64,000 nucleotides of DNA, taken from contig JASXTE010000016.1 of assembly GCA_030280995.1 (NCBI GenBank), positions 25,071,501 through 25,135,500 on the forward strand, in the 5' to 3' direction. A program made the position numbers and the translations under genes. Positions 9,520 through 21,019 of the stretch are shown in pieces; position 1 is the stretch's first letter; each line of letters opens with the position of its first letter. This DNA comes from Hemileia vastatrix (Eukaryota; Basidiomycota; Pucciniomycetes; Pucciniales; Zaghouaniaceae). The notes beneath the pieces are model-generated. The model saw only the letters and a list, made by a program, of their open reading frames with translations. It made no database searches and was not told the DNA's origin.

Positions 9520-11070
9520 CTAACCGCTTATTTGTAACCTCCGCATATCTTCACCAGTGATCTCCAAACTAATCCCCATGCCAGCTTGATACCCTATCCT
9601 GGCCTCAAAATCCATCAAAAAAGGACCACCAAGAACAGTTTTGACTGCTCCTCTGGCCACATAAAAGTGAACCTTACCAACAGATCCACCAATGCCTAAC
9701 CTGACATGCTCAGCTGTACCCATCAGCTCGGTTGCATGCCCTCAAATGCCTCTGAGGTTTCCCCCAGTTCCACTTTTAATTGGCAAGCCTATACTCGTCA
9801 CTTGCTCCAATGAAATTAAATTAATTTGACACCCTGAATCAACCAAGGCCTTTACTTCTTTACCATTAAGAGTTACCACCAGGTAACCCAGGGGAGCGGA
9901 AAAATGTGTATCTACATCTTCCCCAAACTTTTCAGCATTTTCACAAATATATTCCACCTCTCCAGTGGAAACACGACGCCTCGTCAAATGCTTCTTTTGC
10001 TTTTCAGCAAGCGCCGGACTAATCGTAAATAACTCCCCCAAAGATAAGGGAATCTGCAGTTGATTCACCCTATTCAAAACTGCGTCCATTGCATTAGCTT
10101 GACCAGAAACTACTGGCCGCTCATACTGGACCTTTGATTTAACAACCTTGGCCCTGGGTACCTCTTGAGGTCCAACCGAGCCATCTTCACTTTCTATAAC
10201 CCTAACTCTGTCACCAGCTTCTTGCACTAATCCTGATCCATCGCTAGTCCTTCTTACTCCCTCCATTGGGATGGGACCGCTAAAACTTGGTCTGGGTAGA
10301 GACGCCAACGGTACGTCCTCCTCAGAATCCGAATCATCCTCTGGCATAGGCTCACCATTTAAATCAAACTTGCCATAACTAGGGGGCCCCATATCAGCAA
10401 TCCCCTTCTGCATTTTATATAATTCGTCCTTAGAGTAAGGGTTCAATTTGTTGGCGGCAGTTTGAGCACTAGAATTCTTGTCCTTAGAGTAAGGTTTCAC
10501 TTTGTTATTGGCCTTGCCAGGATTAGCCCTCAATTGGCTTTGAATGCTACTTTTCGCCTTAGTAGCAGCTGCTCTTCTAGCAGCATTAACATCGTATTCG
10601 CCAGCCATACAGCTACCCTCCACATGGGCAACTGTCGCCAGCTCTAAACCTCCAAAAGAAGCAGAAAATGTGGCTTTACTGACCTCTTTCTCCTTACCCT
10701 TGTCAGCTTTACCACCATTACCATTGCCATTTTTGCCACCCTTGGCATTAACATCTTCATCCGTCACCTCTTCAAATCTGGCTCTCCTTTCAGCCGTTAA
10801 ACTTCTCCTGACCGAATCAGAAGGAGACTGTCCATCACTGGGCTTGATTAACGAACCATCAGGAAATTTATAAACTTTACCATCAAATAAAACTCGCCCA
10901 GCATCCATATCCTTATCAAGAGCAAAACAAACTTTTGCTCTGTGCCCCCTCCTATTACAATAGGAGCACACCTTTGGCTCATCGTAGCCACCTCTATAAC
11001 TACTACCACCATTCCCACCATTTCTCCAATTGCCTGGGAAGCGGTTACCATTATTATTGCCATTATAATT
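9520..11070 (-). pseudogene. G1 gag C-terminus (CCHC) and aspartic protease
   Basis: In frame with gag but after a TGA. It begins with an Asn/Gly-rich linker, then the zinc knuckle C-x2-C-x4-H-x4-C (CSYCNRRGHRAKVC, ending near 10930), which binds element RNA. A long Ser/Lys/Asp-rich region follows. The protease active site LVDSGCQINLI has its Asp codon at 9838-9840; an LGGPFLMDF block near 9620 is the C-terminal protease strand. A TGA at 9742-9744 replaces a Gly codon that is intact in G5. The frame ends at TAG 9520-9522 because of 2 extra nt relative to G5; past that point another frame reads PPGDEGWETRPG as G5 does. Confidence 0.85.
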
Positions 11071-11958
11071 TCAACGTTCATACCCTCTAGACTGATAAGA
11101 AGTTGACGTCGACGAAGAAGTGATTGGGGCCTTATTGGCCTTCTGGGTTTCTTGAACAAATATTTTTAATTGTTTCGTTAAATCGGCCAGGTGATCGACC
11201 ATCTTATTATCTACATTACCCTCAACTTTAGCAGCAGGTAATCCCATTTGAGCCTTCTTGGCCTCCTGGGCTTTGACCATAATATCATTGTTTTCGGCTA
11301 AAACTTCGCTAACCTTGCTAACATATTGAGTGCATGACTCTTGATATTTGTCCAATGCCAATAACTTTAGATGGGCTTGAATGTTGTCCTTGATAACCTC
11401 CAGAGCCGGCAGTTTCTGCTCACCATTAGGCAGTTCCTTCATCAAATCTTTTCTTGAAAGATCCTTCAAGACGTCCATACGAATATCCCTGCTGCATGCT
11501 GTCCAGAACAAATCTTTTGCTTGGTTCTCATGCACTAACTCGTCCACCAGAATAAGATATTCAACTACTTCATCAAACTGAACACACAGCTTTTTGAAGT
11601 CTGCCATAGAAGAAACTCCACCTTTTGCTTGCCAGTCTCCAACGATTTTATTGAGGTCCATCATAGTAAACCTAACACCCCATCTATCAACCATAGCTTT
11701 AGAAAGCTTAACCCAATCCTTGTCTTTGAATGCCTGCATAGCAATAACCTCTTTTTCCACCTCCCTATCAGCAATAAAAAATCTAACTTGCTTCACCATG
11801 TCCACATGGGAAGCACCATCAACAGCAGCAGCAGCTTCATACCTGCTAATGAACCATTTAACCTCCTCCCCATCAAACTTTGGGCCATCCCAAGAAACAA
11901 TTCTAACTGAGGGAGTAAGAGGGTTAGATGATCCAGAAGCAACAGCAGAAGAAGACAT
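11071..11958 (-). CDS. G1 Gag (capsid part)
   Basis: 295 aa beginning MSSSAVASGSSNP. It would form the particle that packages element RNA. The N-terminus (VSWDGPKFDGEEVKWFI.RYE) matches G4 and G5, and the capsid-like central part is mainly helical in appearance. It stops with TGA (11071-11073) just before an Asn/Gly-rich linker and the zinc knuckle, in the same frame. G4 has no stop there, so the TGA is probably a mutation (CGA to TGA is possible), although readthrough cannot be excluded. The ATG lies 153 bp after the primer site. Confidence 0.88.
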   Translation of the reverse strand: MSSSAVASGSSNPLTPSVRIVSWDGPKFDGEEVKWFISRYEAAAAVDGASHVDMVKQVRFFIADREVEKEVIAMQAFKDKDWVKLSKAMVDRWGVRFTMMDLNKIVGDWQAKGGVSSMADFKKLCVQFDEVVEYLILVDELVHENQAKDLFWTACSRDIRMDVLKDLSRKDLMKELPNGEQKLPALEVIKDNIQAHLKLLALDKYQESCTQYVSKVSEVLAENNDIMVKAQEAKKAQMGLPAAKVEGNVDNKMVDHLADLTKQLKIFVQETQKANKAPITSSSTSTSYQSRGYER

Positions 11959-12110
11959 CCCAATAAGTAATGAAAAGCGTTAACAATCGATAAAATAACA
12001 AGCCTCTTGCAGACCAATAACAAAAATCCAATTAGAGTTCCAGAAAATAAGCCTCTTGCAGGCTAAGAACGTTCTTGATCCAAGTAAGTCTTTAAAGAAA
12101 GCTAGAGAAA
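11959..12110 (-). other. G1 untranslated leader
   Basis: Between primer-binding site and gag. It contains two direct copies of AAGCCTCTTGCAGRC about 50 bp apart (12000-12062). No coding potential; a packaging signal could be here but none is proven. Confidence 0.5.
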
Positions 12111-12132
12111 TCGAACCCCACGTTGGGCGCCA
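12111..12132 (-). promoter_or_regulatory. Primer-binding site, tRNA-Lys type
   Basis: On the minus strand the site begins TGGCGCCCAACGTGGGG and continues TTCGA, 22 nt in all, starting 2-4 nt after the 5' LTR. It is complementary to a tRNA 3' end with CCA. The first 17 nt equal the known primer site for the tRNA-Lys1,2 acceptor/T-arm. Reverse transcription would start here. Confidence 0.85.
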
Positions 12133-12134
12133 AC

Positions 12135-13252
12135 TATGGTAAGGTAAACTCTTACAGTCGCCTTGCTGTAAGCAGAATCCGGAGGAGATGTGTGGATTTA
12201 GCTGAAAACCCCGTCCTTCCAATAAAAATAACAAAATGGGAATTCTAAATCACTAAGCTAACCAGTCTACTTGGTTCTGATTGATGAAAATAATGAAACT
12301 CTAAAATAATTAACGCTTATTGAGATTTAAAGAAAGTGGCTGTTGATAAAAGAAATACTGATAACAACAATTAAGGTGTACCAGTGAAAGATCTGAAAAG
12401 ATTGACTTTTATGTTTTTATAATAATTTGAATTTTTATGAGACAGCAATAATCAAGTCCCAGCGATGAAGACCTTTCTAAAGATACCCTGTATGAAGTGT
12501 GATTTAAATTGTTGAGTTGTATTTCTAAAATGTTATATATAAAATATAAAGTTATAAGGGTATTACAATTTATTTAATTTGTTGAGTAATAAAAAATGAG
12601 ACTGTGGTAGTTAAAGATTAAGCTGTATGATGTTCCCCTCTCTCAATTTCAAGTTTGAGAAGCGCTTAAGTATTCCTAGTCACGTGCCTAAGTTTTCCCC
12701 TCAAGAGCTCTTCCAGAGTCAATCCGGAGCCCGTACGGAGTCCGTACGGAGTCAAAGCGGAGTCGAAACGGAGTCAGTCCAGACTTCCGAACTCAATTAG
12801 AACCTTAAAACTATAATAAAAAATCTAGAAAAATTACACATAATAGAGCTACTTCCCCCTTACATACCAAGCTAATTTTCGTAGTCTGCGCAGCTCTAAA
12901 TACCCTGTGAAAATTCATCAAAGTTAAGTAATTTTTGAAAACGTAAATATTTCTATAAAACTTTAAAATTCATTTAAAAATATAAGAAAAATAGTAAAAA
13001 TTCTGGGAAAATTTCCCAAGTTTCTTGAGTGACTTGACTTGATACTTATAAATTTTTCAGACCGTAAAAATAAGTTTTCTCCATAAAATAAATTGTATTT
13101 GTATAGGCATTCGCTCGTGACCAATTTCTTCATATTTTAAACTCCAATAAATTAAATAAAACCCTTATATAAAAAATAATAACGCCAATCTTGCACGCCG
13201 TAATAACTCCATATACGTACTTAGGTGCCGTACTAAACTTTAGGCTACCACA
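12135..13252 (-). repeat. 5' LTR of G1
   Basis: 1118 bp, matching 1300-2406. It holds a longer and altered CCGTACGGAGT-type repeat (12724-12785) than the 3' LTR. It should contain the element promoter, but no TATA box can be assigned with confidence in such AT-rich DNA. Flanked on the right by the ACGT duplication. Confidence 0.9.
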
Positions 13253-13256
13253 ACGT

Positions 13257-14899
13257 CACCCGTCTCCAGCGGCAAAACTCGCATTTCTGGAAAGGACCTC
13301 ATGTGGCGGTGCTTTCGACACAAAAATACTTCATTGATTTTCAGGCTGTGCATGCTTTAGAATATTGCTGTGTAACAATTCCACCATCCGATTTGGGGTG
13401 TGGAGGTGTGGGAGTTAGAGTAGGGCAGTTCGACATAATACAAGAAAAAAAAATAATTAATAAAAGAAGGATTAAGAGAAAGTACTGTGGGATGAATGTG
13501 TCTCACGCTCAACTGAGCTTGCATTTTATACCTGGGCATCTGTCATGCACCACGTGACACTCTAGGCAAAAGCAGCTCATTAAATAAATAATACAGAGGT
13601 CTAAATCCATACTCAGAGTGCAGAAAACAATTTTACATAGCAACTGCGACTTTCCTTTGTGTACTCACTATTCAACCGCGCTAATTTAAACTTTAAATCT
13701 TAATTAGTCAATCTCTCAAGAGTGTGTTTTTTCTTTTCTTTGATAAGCGAGGCACAGATCAATAGTTAATGCAATATTCCACTAAAAGGTTTATTAAGTA
13801 TCTGTTTGTTATTAACAGGGGTAGTGAGAATGGACAGGATGGTTAGTGGAGGATTAAAGGGTTAACAGATGTTAGTGAGGAGAGTCCAGGTGTAACGGGA
13901 GTATTTTCGGATGTCTGTGCTGTGCAGAATGATGGATGGGTATGAGGTCAATGCATGGAGGAGTAATGGGTATATATGGGGTTGGGTTTAGGTTTGATAT
14001 TTCTTTAGAATTAAATTATAAAATGTATATATAGTTAATAGTGGTAAAGCTTCAGGTTAAATCATTATTATTGTACATTTCCTTATTTTTCTCAGTAATC
14101 ATTTCTAAAACTTAAATCTTTGATTATTAAGTTTCCAACCCTTTGTAATATCTTAAGAATATTAATATTACCTTTAAATTATATTACAATTCTGATCGAA
14201 CAAATCTCAAAGCAGTAGCTCTTCCTTTGAGTCATCTTCAAATCACTTCCTTAAACATTTCCTCTGTGCTTCAAAGATGTTTCTAAAAATCCTACCTCCA
14301 TCTCACTTCCAGGAACGCCCTCCACCTTCTGTGTAGGTTTTCCGGTGACAGGTATCCAAGAATCATATTCAGAAGATTTATTCTTGAATCTCAAAAAGCA
14401 TTCAGTACCTTTTTCAGTAGCTATGATTCTGTCATTTAGAATCTTATCAATTTCCCCTGTCTCAGTGAAACCATTAGGAGTTTTCTTTGTTCTTACCCTC
14501 CTTTTTGGGAATACATCACTATTGGATGTTTAACTTTTCAAAAGAGATATTGGAAAAACAGGATATTTACTGTTATATGGATGGTACAGTATAACTTCAA
14601 CTACATTATCACCAATAAATCTTTTGAAAACAATGGACCTACAAAGGGGTATTTAAATGTTTTATAACCTTGAAAATTGAAGTGGAATGTAGAAATAAGT
14701 ACTCAATCACCTTTCTTAAAAGTGCATTCTTTATGGGATTTGTCCCACCTTATCTTGTCATATTCAAAAGATTTTTCAATACATTTTTGAGCATGACTTC
14801 TGAAAAAATGTTGCATTTATTGAAAAGATTTTACACCAGGATTTAAATTCAATTTAGGTATTTTATTATTGAGAAGCTGGGAAGGAATATTTGAAATAT
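13257..14899. other. Intergenic/decayed stretch between G1 and G2
   Basis: No gene recognised. An 84-aa frame at 13303-13557 has no family features. 13740-14000 is G-rich on the plus strand and 14000-14340 AT-rich; one of these may be the worn 3' LTR of G2, but I cannot pair it with a second copy. Between 14340 and 14900 the minus strand could hold the last part of the G2 integrase, heavily broken. Confidence 0.4.
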
Positions 14900-14913
14900 A
14901 TCCAAGCCAGAGC

Positions 14914-15516
14914 TCAAAAGGCTTTATTGAGTAACAGAGTGAACAGTGCTATTATATACAAATTCCGGCCAGGAAGTAGGGTGACCCAATCATGAGTGAA
15001 CCTGTAATTGTCTTTATACTCAAGGCCAAAGGCACAATAACTTCTTATAATGTCCTGTAAAGTCTTATTCATCCTCTCAGCTAATCCATCAGTTTGAGGT
15101 TGATAGAAAGTAGAAATCTTTAGATCACAACCATGCACATCCATTAGGGACATCCAAAATTCAGAAGTAAATTTAGAGTCTTGGTCAGAGATTATGGCCT
15201 TTGGGAAATAAGCAGTATTAAACATATAAGACCATCACAAGAAGGCTAATTACTTAGTGGAAACATCTTTATTAGTATGAATAAATTTACTTGTCTTTGT
15301 AAATTTTTTCACAATAACCCAGCAAGAGTTACAACTGTCTTTACCTGAAATGGATAGTCCTGTTAAAAAGTCCATGTTTATAATTTGCCATGGTACATCA
15401 GGAGATTCAATATGTTGCATTAATCCAGCTCTTTTCCTATTTAATATCTTTGATTTCTTAAAAGAATCACAGGTTTCAACATATAGTTTGGTGTCTTCAG
15501 ACATATTAGCCCACAA
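14914..15516 (-). pseudogene. G2 integrase remnant
   Basis: Two frames. The first (15516-15250) ends the zinc domain and enters the core with IINMDFLTGLS, containing the first catalytic Asp. The second (15225-14914) has the second Asp in ISDQDSKFTSEFW and the Glu in FYQPQTDGLAERMNKTL, the DDE signature of chromoviral-type integrases. The C-terminus is lost. Confidence 0.85.
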
Positions 15517-15605
15517 AGCAGTGCTCTTAATTTAAATCAATATTTTTTCAAGATGAAAATGTCCTGAAAATATGTCATCATGAAAAATTTTCAAGATGAT
15601 CTCTT

Positions 15606-15845
15606 TCACAGAAGGAGGAAAAAAATAAAATTACTCAACTTTCTTCTATAATAGATGTAGCCTTCATCAATTGAAAATTTTTCCTTGTCCAAAAAACTTT
15701 GGTACTTTGGTGGGAGGGTTTTGATTAATGCTTGTATTGAAGCATTCTTTGGATAATTTAATATATTACACAGCTTTCTCAAGTCAGTGTCTTTATCATA
15801 TGAATCTAGAATAAGTTGTGATAACTCTTCCTCCACATCAACCAC
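15606..15845 (-). pseudogene. G2 RNase H-integrase linker fragment
   Basis: 79 aa, lacking catalytic motifs, lying between RNase H and integrase. The end (FSIDEGYIYYRRKL) resembles the segment that commonly precedes the integrase zinc domain in Gypsy polyproteins. Confidence 0.55.
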
Positions 15846-15881
15846 ATATATTCCATTAATGTGAAATATTTTATTCTCAGA

Positions 15882-16320
15882 TTAATATGCAAAACTAGAG
15901 TAATCATTTGGCAAAGGTAACATTGATAACTTATATACATTTAAGTAAACAATACCAGCCCTATGAATGATTGTAATCCTTCCTTTGTATTCCTGAACTG
16001 CTAACTGCCATCTGAACATGTGTCTGTTGGGTGTCTTTAAGTTCAAGAGGGATTTTACTGCACTGCAGTCAGTGAAAAGTTCAAATTTCTGGTCATACAG
16101 ATAAAAATGTAGTTTCTCTAGAGCCCACATAACTTATAAACACTCAAATTGAGTGGAAACATATTTCAATTCACTATTTATCAAGTTTCTTGAAATATAA
16201 CAAATTACCACTTCTGATACTTTGTCATTCATAACTTGTTTTTGGTGGAGAGAAGCACCAAGGCCAATAAAACTGGAATCAGTTTTTAAAAAAATGTTTG
16301 ATTAAAGTAAGGTAAGGAAA
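15882..16320 (-). pseudogene. G2 RNase H remnant
   Basis: The 82-aa frame at 16130-15882 shows WALEKLHFYLYDQKFELFTDC, with the Glu and Asp typical of Gypsy RNase H, then FRWQLAVQEY and a degraded HRAG.VYLNVYKLS in place of the usual H.AG..N..AD.LSR. Further broken RNase H sequence continues up to about 16320. Confidence 0.75.
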
Positions 16321-16459
16321 GAATTAGATCTGACATCAAACAATGCTTCATGGTTTCAAAAGCTCTTTGTCTTTTACTGTTCCAGAAAAAAGCAACATCC
16401 TTCCTAATTAATTGGGTTAGGAGTAATGCTATCAAGTGATAATTGTTAATATATTGTCT

Positions 16460-17378
16460 CTAGTATCCACATATTCCCAAAATACTTTGGAGCTCCCTAA
16501 ATTTAGTAGGATCTTTTACCTGTTGTATGGATGAAACTTTGTTCTGGCCAAAACATATCTCTAACCCTGAGACAACATGACCAAGCCCTTTAAAAGAATG
16601 AAAGCCAAATTTGCATTTTTTCAAAGCAAGTTTCATATTTATCTCATCCATTTTATGAAACACTTTAAATAGGTGGTTAAGGTGGTCCTCAAATGTTTTG
16701 GAGAATATGATGAGATAAAAAATGTACAGCATCAACCATCCTTCAAATATTTCTTGATGGAATGTGTTATCCATAACTTTTTGAAAAGCTGAAGGAGAAC
16801 TTTTGGGGCCCAATGGAATCCTAATATACTTATAAATACCCATATGAGTAGCAATCATTAGAAAATTCTGGGAATTTTTCTTAACAGGTACCTGGTAATA
16901 TCCTATATTGTGATCTAGACAGCTGATATATTTAGAGCCTTGTAAGAAAGCATGGATAGAGCTAATTCTGGGTAAAGGATAGATATTAACTACAGTATAA
17001 GTATTCAATGCTCTATAATCACCACATTGCCTGGCTTTGTCTTTCTTATAATAAAGTAAGACAGGTGTATAACACAATGTTTTGGGGTTTTGACTACATT
17101 ATAAAAATATTCATTTTGAAAAGGGTAGAGATATTGTCTTCAATATCTTTTCTCTTTTTGGGGAAAGCTGGATAAGGCTTTTTTAGACTAGGTGGTATTT
17201 CAGTTAAGGGACAAGATAATGAAATCTTCATATCTTCTTTGACTAATCCTAGTTCATGTGACCCATGATTAAAGGCCATAAGAAAAAATTTTATCAACTG
17301 AATGATGGAATCTTTCTCCTCACAAGAAAGTTGTTCTCCAAAAGAAGCTGTGTTGATTTCACACAGGAGAGAAGACAT
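16460..17378 (-). pseudogene. G2 reverse transcriptase remnant
   Basis: The upstream frame (17378-17094) has the region before the palm. The main frame (17077-16460, 205 aa) shows RQCGDYRALN, ISCLDHNIGYYQVPV (first Asp kept), FLMIATHMGIYKYIRIP, LGPKSSPSAFQKVMD and then YIFYLIIFS, where YIDD is expected. Both Asp residues of the active site are gone, so the enzyme is dead. Confidence 0.85.
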
Positions 17379-17639
17379 TTCTTTTGTAGATATTCTTTAT
17401 AATGAACCACAAAATTAAATGTGTTCAATACTGGTGTTATACGTTTTTTTGGGGAAGAAATTTTAAATTTCCTCTTCTCATTCGATCCCACTGTAAATCA
17501 TTTGTTTTAAGAATAAAGTTTAATTCCAAATTTTGTTAATATATCATTTTCCACAATTAACCAATTGCTTAAGTTATAATTTTTATAACTAAAAAGTCAC
17601 ACATAGCTCATACAAATCCATGGCTATATTTAAAAATAC

Positions 17640-17835
17640 TGTAGCCTTTTATTTGCCAATGGGGGACAAAACAGAGCCATAACCTCTCCAATTTTCAGAA
17701 GTGATAGGAGTAGGTTTTGATTTATAATACTGATCAACTGAAGAGCCTTTTATTTCAGATACAAATCTTCCTCCAGCTCCAGAATCCAAAACAAACTCAA
17801 TGTCTATTCTTTTTAATCAAGACTGGTGCCTTAAG
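17640..17835 (-). pseudogene. G2 aspartic protease remnant
   Basis: The minus strand reads IEFVLDSGAGGRFVSEIKG, with the Asp-Ser-Gly-Ala active-site motif of retropepsins, then an LSPIG end. No ATG; it belonged to the gag-pol polyprotein. Confidence 0.65.
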
Positions 17836-18029
17836 GTTTAATAATTACTGATTTTTCCTCAAGATTTCTTATGATTTCATTATCTTCAATTGTGGTTAAA
17901 TAATTGGTATCATTGTCAATATTATTTAAATATTTAATATCTTCCTCCAGAATAAAGATTTCCTGGTGAGATTCATAAGAAATTTTTCTGGCACAGTCAC
18001 TTGAAGTATAATCCTGTGCAACTGTGTCA

Positions 18030-18150
18030 TCTTCAGCTTCCTCTGTTTATTCAAAAAGGTTTATTTTCTTGTCACAAAAAAGGCCTTTCTTTCAAGGCTA
18101 GCTGCATTTAAAGCAAGTGTTTGTTGCATATTTTTTAGGTGCAACAGGAG
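18030..18150 (-). pseudogene. G2 zinc-knuckle remnant
   Basis: The minus strand reads TCFKCS, a stop, PWKKGLFC, consistent with a broken CCHC knuckle between gag and protease. Short and damaged, so moderate confidence only. Confidence 0.4.
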
Positions 18151-18299
18151 CAGAAGGTTTAACAATTTTTTCTGGAAGTTTTTTTTGGTAATTGGAGGGT
18201 TCCCCATATGAAGATCTATGGATGAACTTCCTAGATTCATACCTGTTATTCAAAGGACTCCATTTTAAGTATTAACAAAAAAAGAAGTTTCACTTGAGA

Positions 18300-19031
18300 A
18301 TTCAGTTCTAGAAACAGATAAGTCTTTAAAACACAATCATAAATCTAGTAGGAAACTTCTAGAAATCCCCTCTCCTGAACTTTAGAGTGTCCCTTCATTA
18401 TGCCAGGTTTATGAATACTTTATAAACATAAGTAAATTAGAGTTAGATTTACATTTATTCTAAGATCGGTCCAAAAATTAAACTCAATTGGTCTCATTTT
18501 ATACATAAGTTGATCAACTATAACCATAATTCTATCCTTAATTTAGCAGACATTGAGTACATATTGATCCAATTAAGATTTTAAATATCCAATATGATTA
18601 TCAATTTAGAGGATGAAAATTATTCTTTAAGATAACTAAGCATCAATTTGAATCCAAAAGATAAACCATTAAATTATGAAAGTAAATTTAATTTACATTA
18701 ATTATATCTTTTACTACATAATTACAACAATAGATAAATTTAGAAATTTTTTTGAACACAAATATTAATAAATATAGGGATTAAAATAACTAATTCCATT
18801 CCTATTTTCATATTTTAAAAAGAATAAAGTAACTTATAACTTGAAATATATTAAGTCTTTGTAAAAAAAAAATTTGTACAATTTTTTTTATTTTACCTAA
18901 AATATAAGACCTACAGGCTATTGAAAAAAAATTTCAGTTACTAAATTGAATGAAATATTTATATATAAATAAAAATATAAATAGTCCATAAAGTGTATAA
19001 CTTGAAAGGTTGTTAAGGAAATAAATGAAGT
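18300..19031. other. AT-rich stretch, no gene
   Basis: No coding potential and no repeat that I can identify; it lies between the G2 knuckle and the palindrome array. Confidence 0.5.
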
Positions 19032-19800
19032 GAGGTGTTCCTCATAAAAGTGTCCAACACAAGTTTGGCCCAACTTGTTCTGGACACTTTTACCAAAAAA
19101 AAATTTATTCTATCAATTATCTTCATTATATGGGCTTTTTTTAGGTTTTCCTTGAAATTTTTAGTCACTGGTCTTTTCCAAAGTGTCCAGTACAAGTTTG
19201 GCCAAACTTGTGATGGACACTTTTATGAGGAACACCTCACTGCTCTTAAATAAAAATTCACCTTACCAAATTCATATTGGAAAAGTGTCTTGTACAAGTT
19301 CATCCAAAATTGTGCTGAAAACTTTTACCAAGACCAGTGATTAAAAAATGCAAATAAAACAAAAAAAATATCCCATATAATGAACATAATTGATAGTATC
19401 ATTTTTTTTAATTTTGAAAAGTGTCCAGAACAAGTTTGGCCAAGCTCATGCTGGACACTTTTTCTATATGAAGTTGGTTAGGTGCATGCTTTAAAGAGAA
19501 TTGAGGTGTTCCTCATAAAAATGTCCAGCACAAGCTTGGGCAAACTTGTGCTGGACACTTTTACCAAAAAACAATTAGATTACATCAAATATCATCATGT
19601 TCTAGCCTATTATTTTTAATTCACCTGAAGTAATAAGTTACTGTCCAAGACCAAATTGTCCAGCACAAGTTTGGCTGAACTTGTGCTTGACACTTTTGCT
19701 ATATGAAGTTGGTTAGGTGCATGTTTTTTTAAGAGAAGTGAGGTGTTCCTCATATAAGTGTCCAGCACAAATTTGGGAAAACTTGTGCTGGAAAACTTTA
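19032..19800. repeat. Four ~236-bp tandem units with paired long palindromes
   Basis: Units begin at 19032, 19267, 19503 and 19740 (the last incomplete). Three begin with GAGGTGTTCCTCAT. Each has a ~46-bp palindrome at +14 and, in the first three, a second at about +149: 19046-19091, 19180-19224, 19281-19326, 19417-19462, 19517-19562, 19652-19697, 19755-19799. Each arm reads about AAAAGTGTCCAGCACAAGTT. Second palindromes of units 2 and 3 are followed by TATATGAAGTTGGTTAGG. In unit 1 the second palindrome is instead followed by an inverted ATGAGGAACACCTCA. Short frames across it are repeat by-products. Confidence 0.88.
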
Positions 19801-21019
19801 CCAAAAAACAGTTTGATGACATCAAATATCTTCATTGTGGAAGAAGACAGATTTGAGATCCAGATCCAATTTCTTCAAGTATTTTTCTGATTTGAAAGCT
19901 CTTTTTGTTAGAAAAATCACCAATAGGTTTTGCTTCTCCTTCTTTGAATAATCCAAAAACATGAACTAAAGATCTTTCTCATTGCATAATAGCTGAAGTG
20001 GATAATTCCTTAAATACTGATCTTTCTCTTGGAAAAATAGGTTTAAAATATAAAGAGAATTTTCTGATGAACCTTAAATTTAACACTTAAATTAAATGAA
20101 TTTTATGGTGATGATTGTAGTTTAAAGAAAGGTAGGGTCAGAGAAAAGAGATGAAAGAGATGAAAGTAGAGAATATATAAAATATTGGATGAATATTCAA
20201 AATTGAACTCTTCATGTATTTTAATAATTAATGTTGACTCGCATATTAATAATAACCAATTACAGATATATAGCTGAAAGAAGTGTATTATTTTAGAGCC
20301 TAAGTTTCATGCCATTATATTAAAATTAGTTACTTTAATAGTGTAAACCTAAAAAAAAATACATAATTATTTTTTCCCATTATAGAATATAGATATATTT
20401 TTTCTCCAACATTAAATTTTTTAAACATTGTCTTTTATTTTTTTATTCCAAGGAAAAATGAAAAATTTTTATTAAAAGGGTTCAGTATCAAATTTTGCCT
20501 AGAAAATTTAAAATTATGCGCAAATATTTTTACAGAGCTATATTTTTATTAATAAAATTTTTACAAAAGACTTAAATATTATGCTTTTTCATATATTTGT
20601 TGAAATAAAAATGATAATTGAAATAATATTCTTGACCTAGTATACTATGTGTCATTTAAGATATTTCTACTAATATTGAGCCTTACCTCCCAACATTCAA
20701 TGGATCTAGATATAAAATTGAATATTATGGTATGTTTAGTGTTGTGGCTCAGCCATTGCTCAAATTTAGTCCAACTGATGCTCAACTTAAATCCAAAGCT
20801 CTTCTCAAGAAGGGATAAATTGAGGCTCAATTTAAGGCCAAATTTTCTTTCAAACTTTTTTTATCTAATTTAAAAACTATTTCCTAACACTTTTACAACA
20901 TTTCCCCAATTTTTTCCCAACCTCTTACTGAAAGTTTCAAAGAGAGTTACCTCCCAGAAGTTCACCCCCTTATTTCATGTAGTGAAAGACATTGGCATTT
21001 TATATAAAATCCTGTCTTT
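19801..21019. other. AT-rich stretch within G2, no clear gene
   Basis: Contains no recognisable domain. A short segment at 20645-20873 is open on both strands for 60-70 codons without any motif. It may contain the worn C-terminal part of the G2 gag. Confidence 0.35.

Larger units (their letters stand above)
1300..13252 (-). mobile_element. G1: near-complete Ty3/Gypsy LTR retrotransposon
   Basis: Two LTRs of about 1.1 kb with few differences enclose, in minus orientation, a primer-binding site, gag, CCHC knuckle, aspartic protease, RT, RNase H, integrase, a ~2.8 kb structured 3' region and a polypurine tract. The 4-bp sequence ACGT is duplicated at 1296-1299 and 13253-13256. Integrase after RNase H places it in Ty3/Gypsy. 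It is the best preserved element here, but in-frame stops (11071-11073, 9742-9744, 6047-6049) and frameshifts (near 9520 and near 6760-6780) make it non-autonomous unless some are bypassed. G5, G4 and G3 are relatives. Confidence 0.93.

Noticed and set aside
13303..13557. 84-aa plus-strand frame after G1
   Set aside because: No family motif and no homologue in the window; the opposite strand is equally open.
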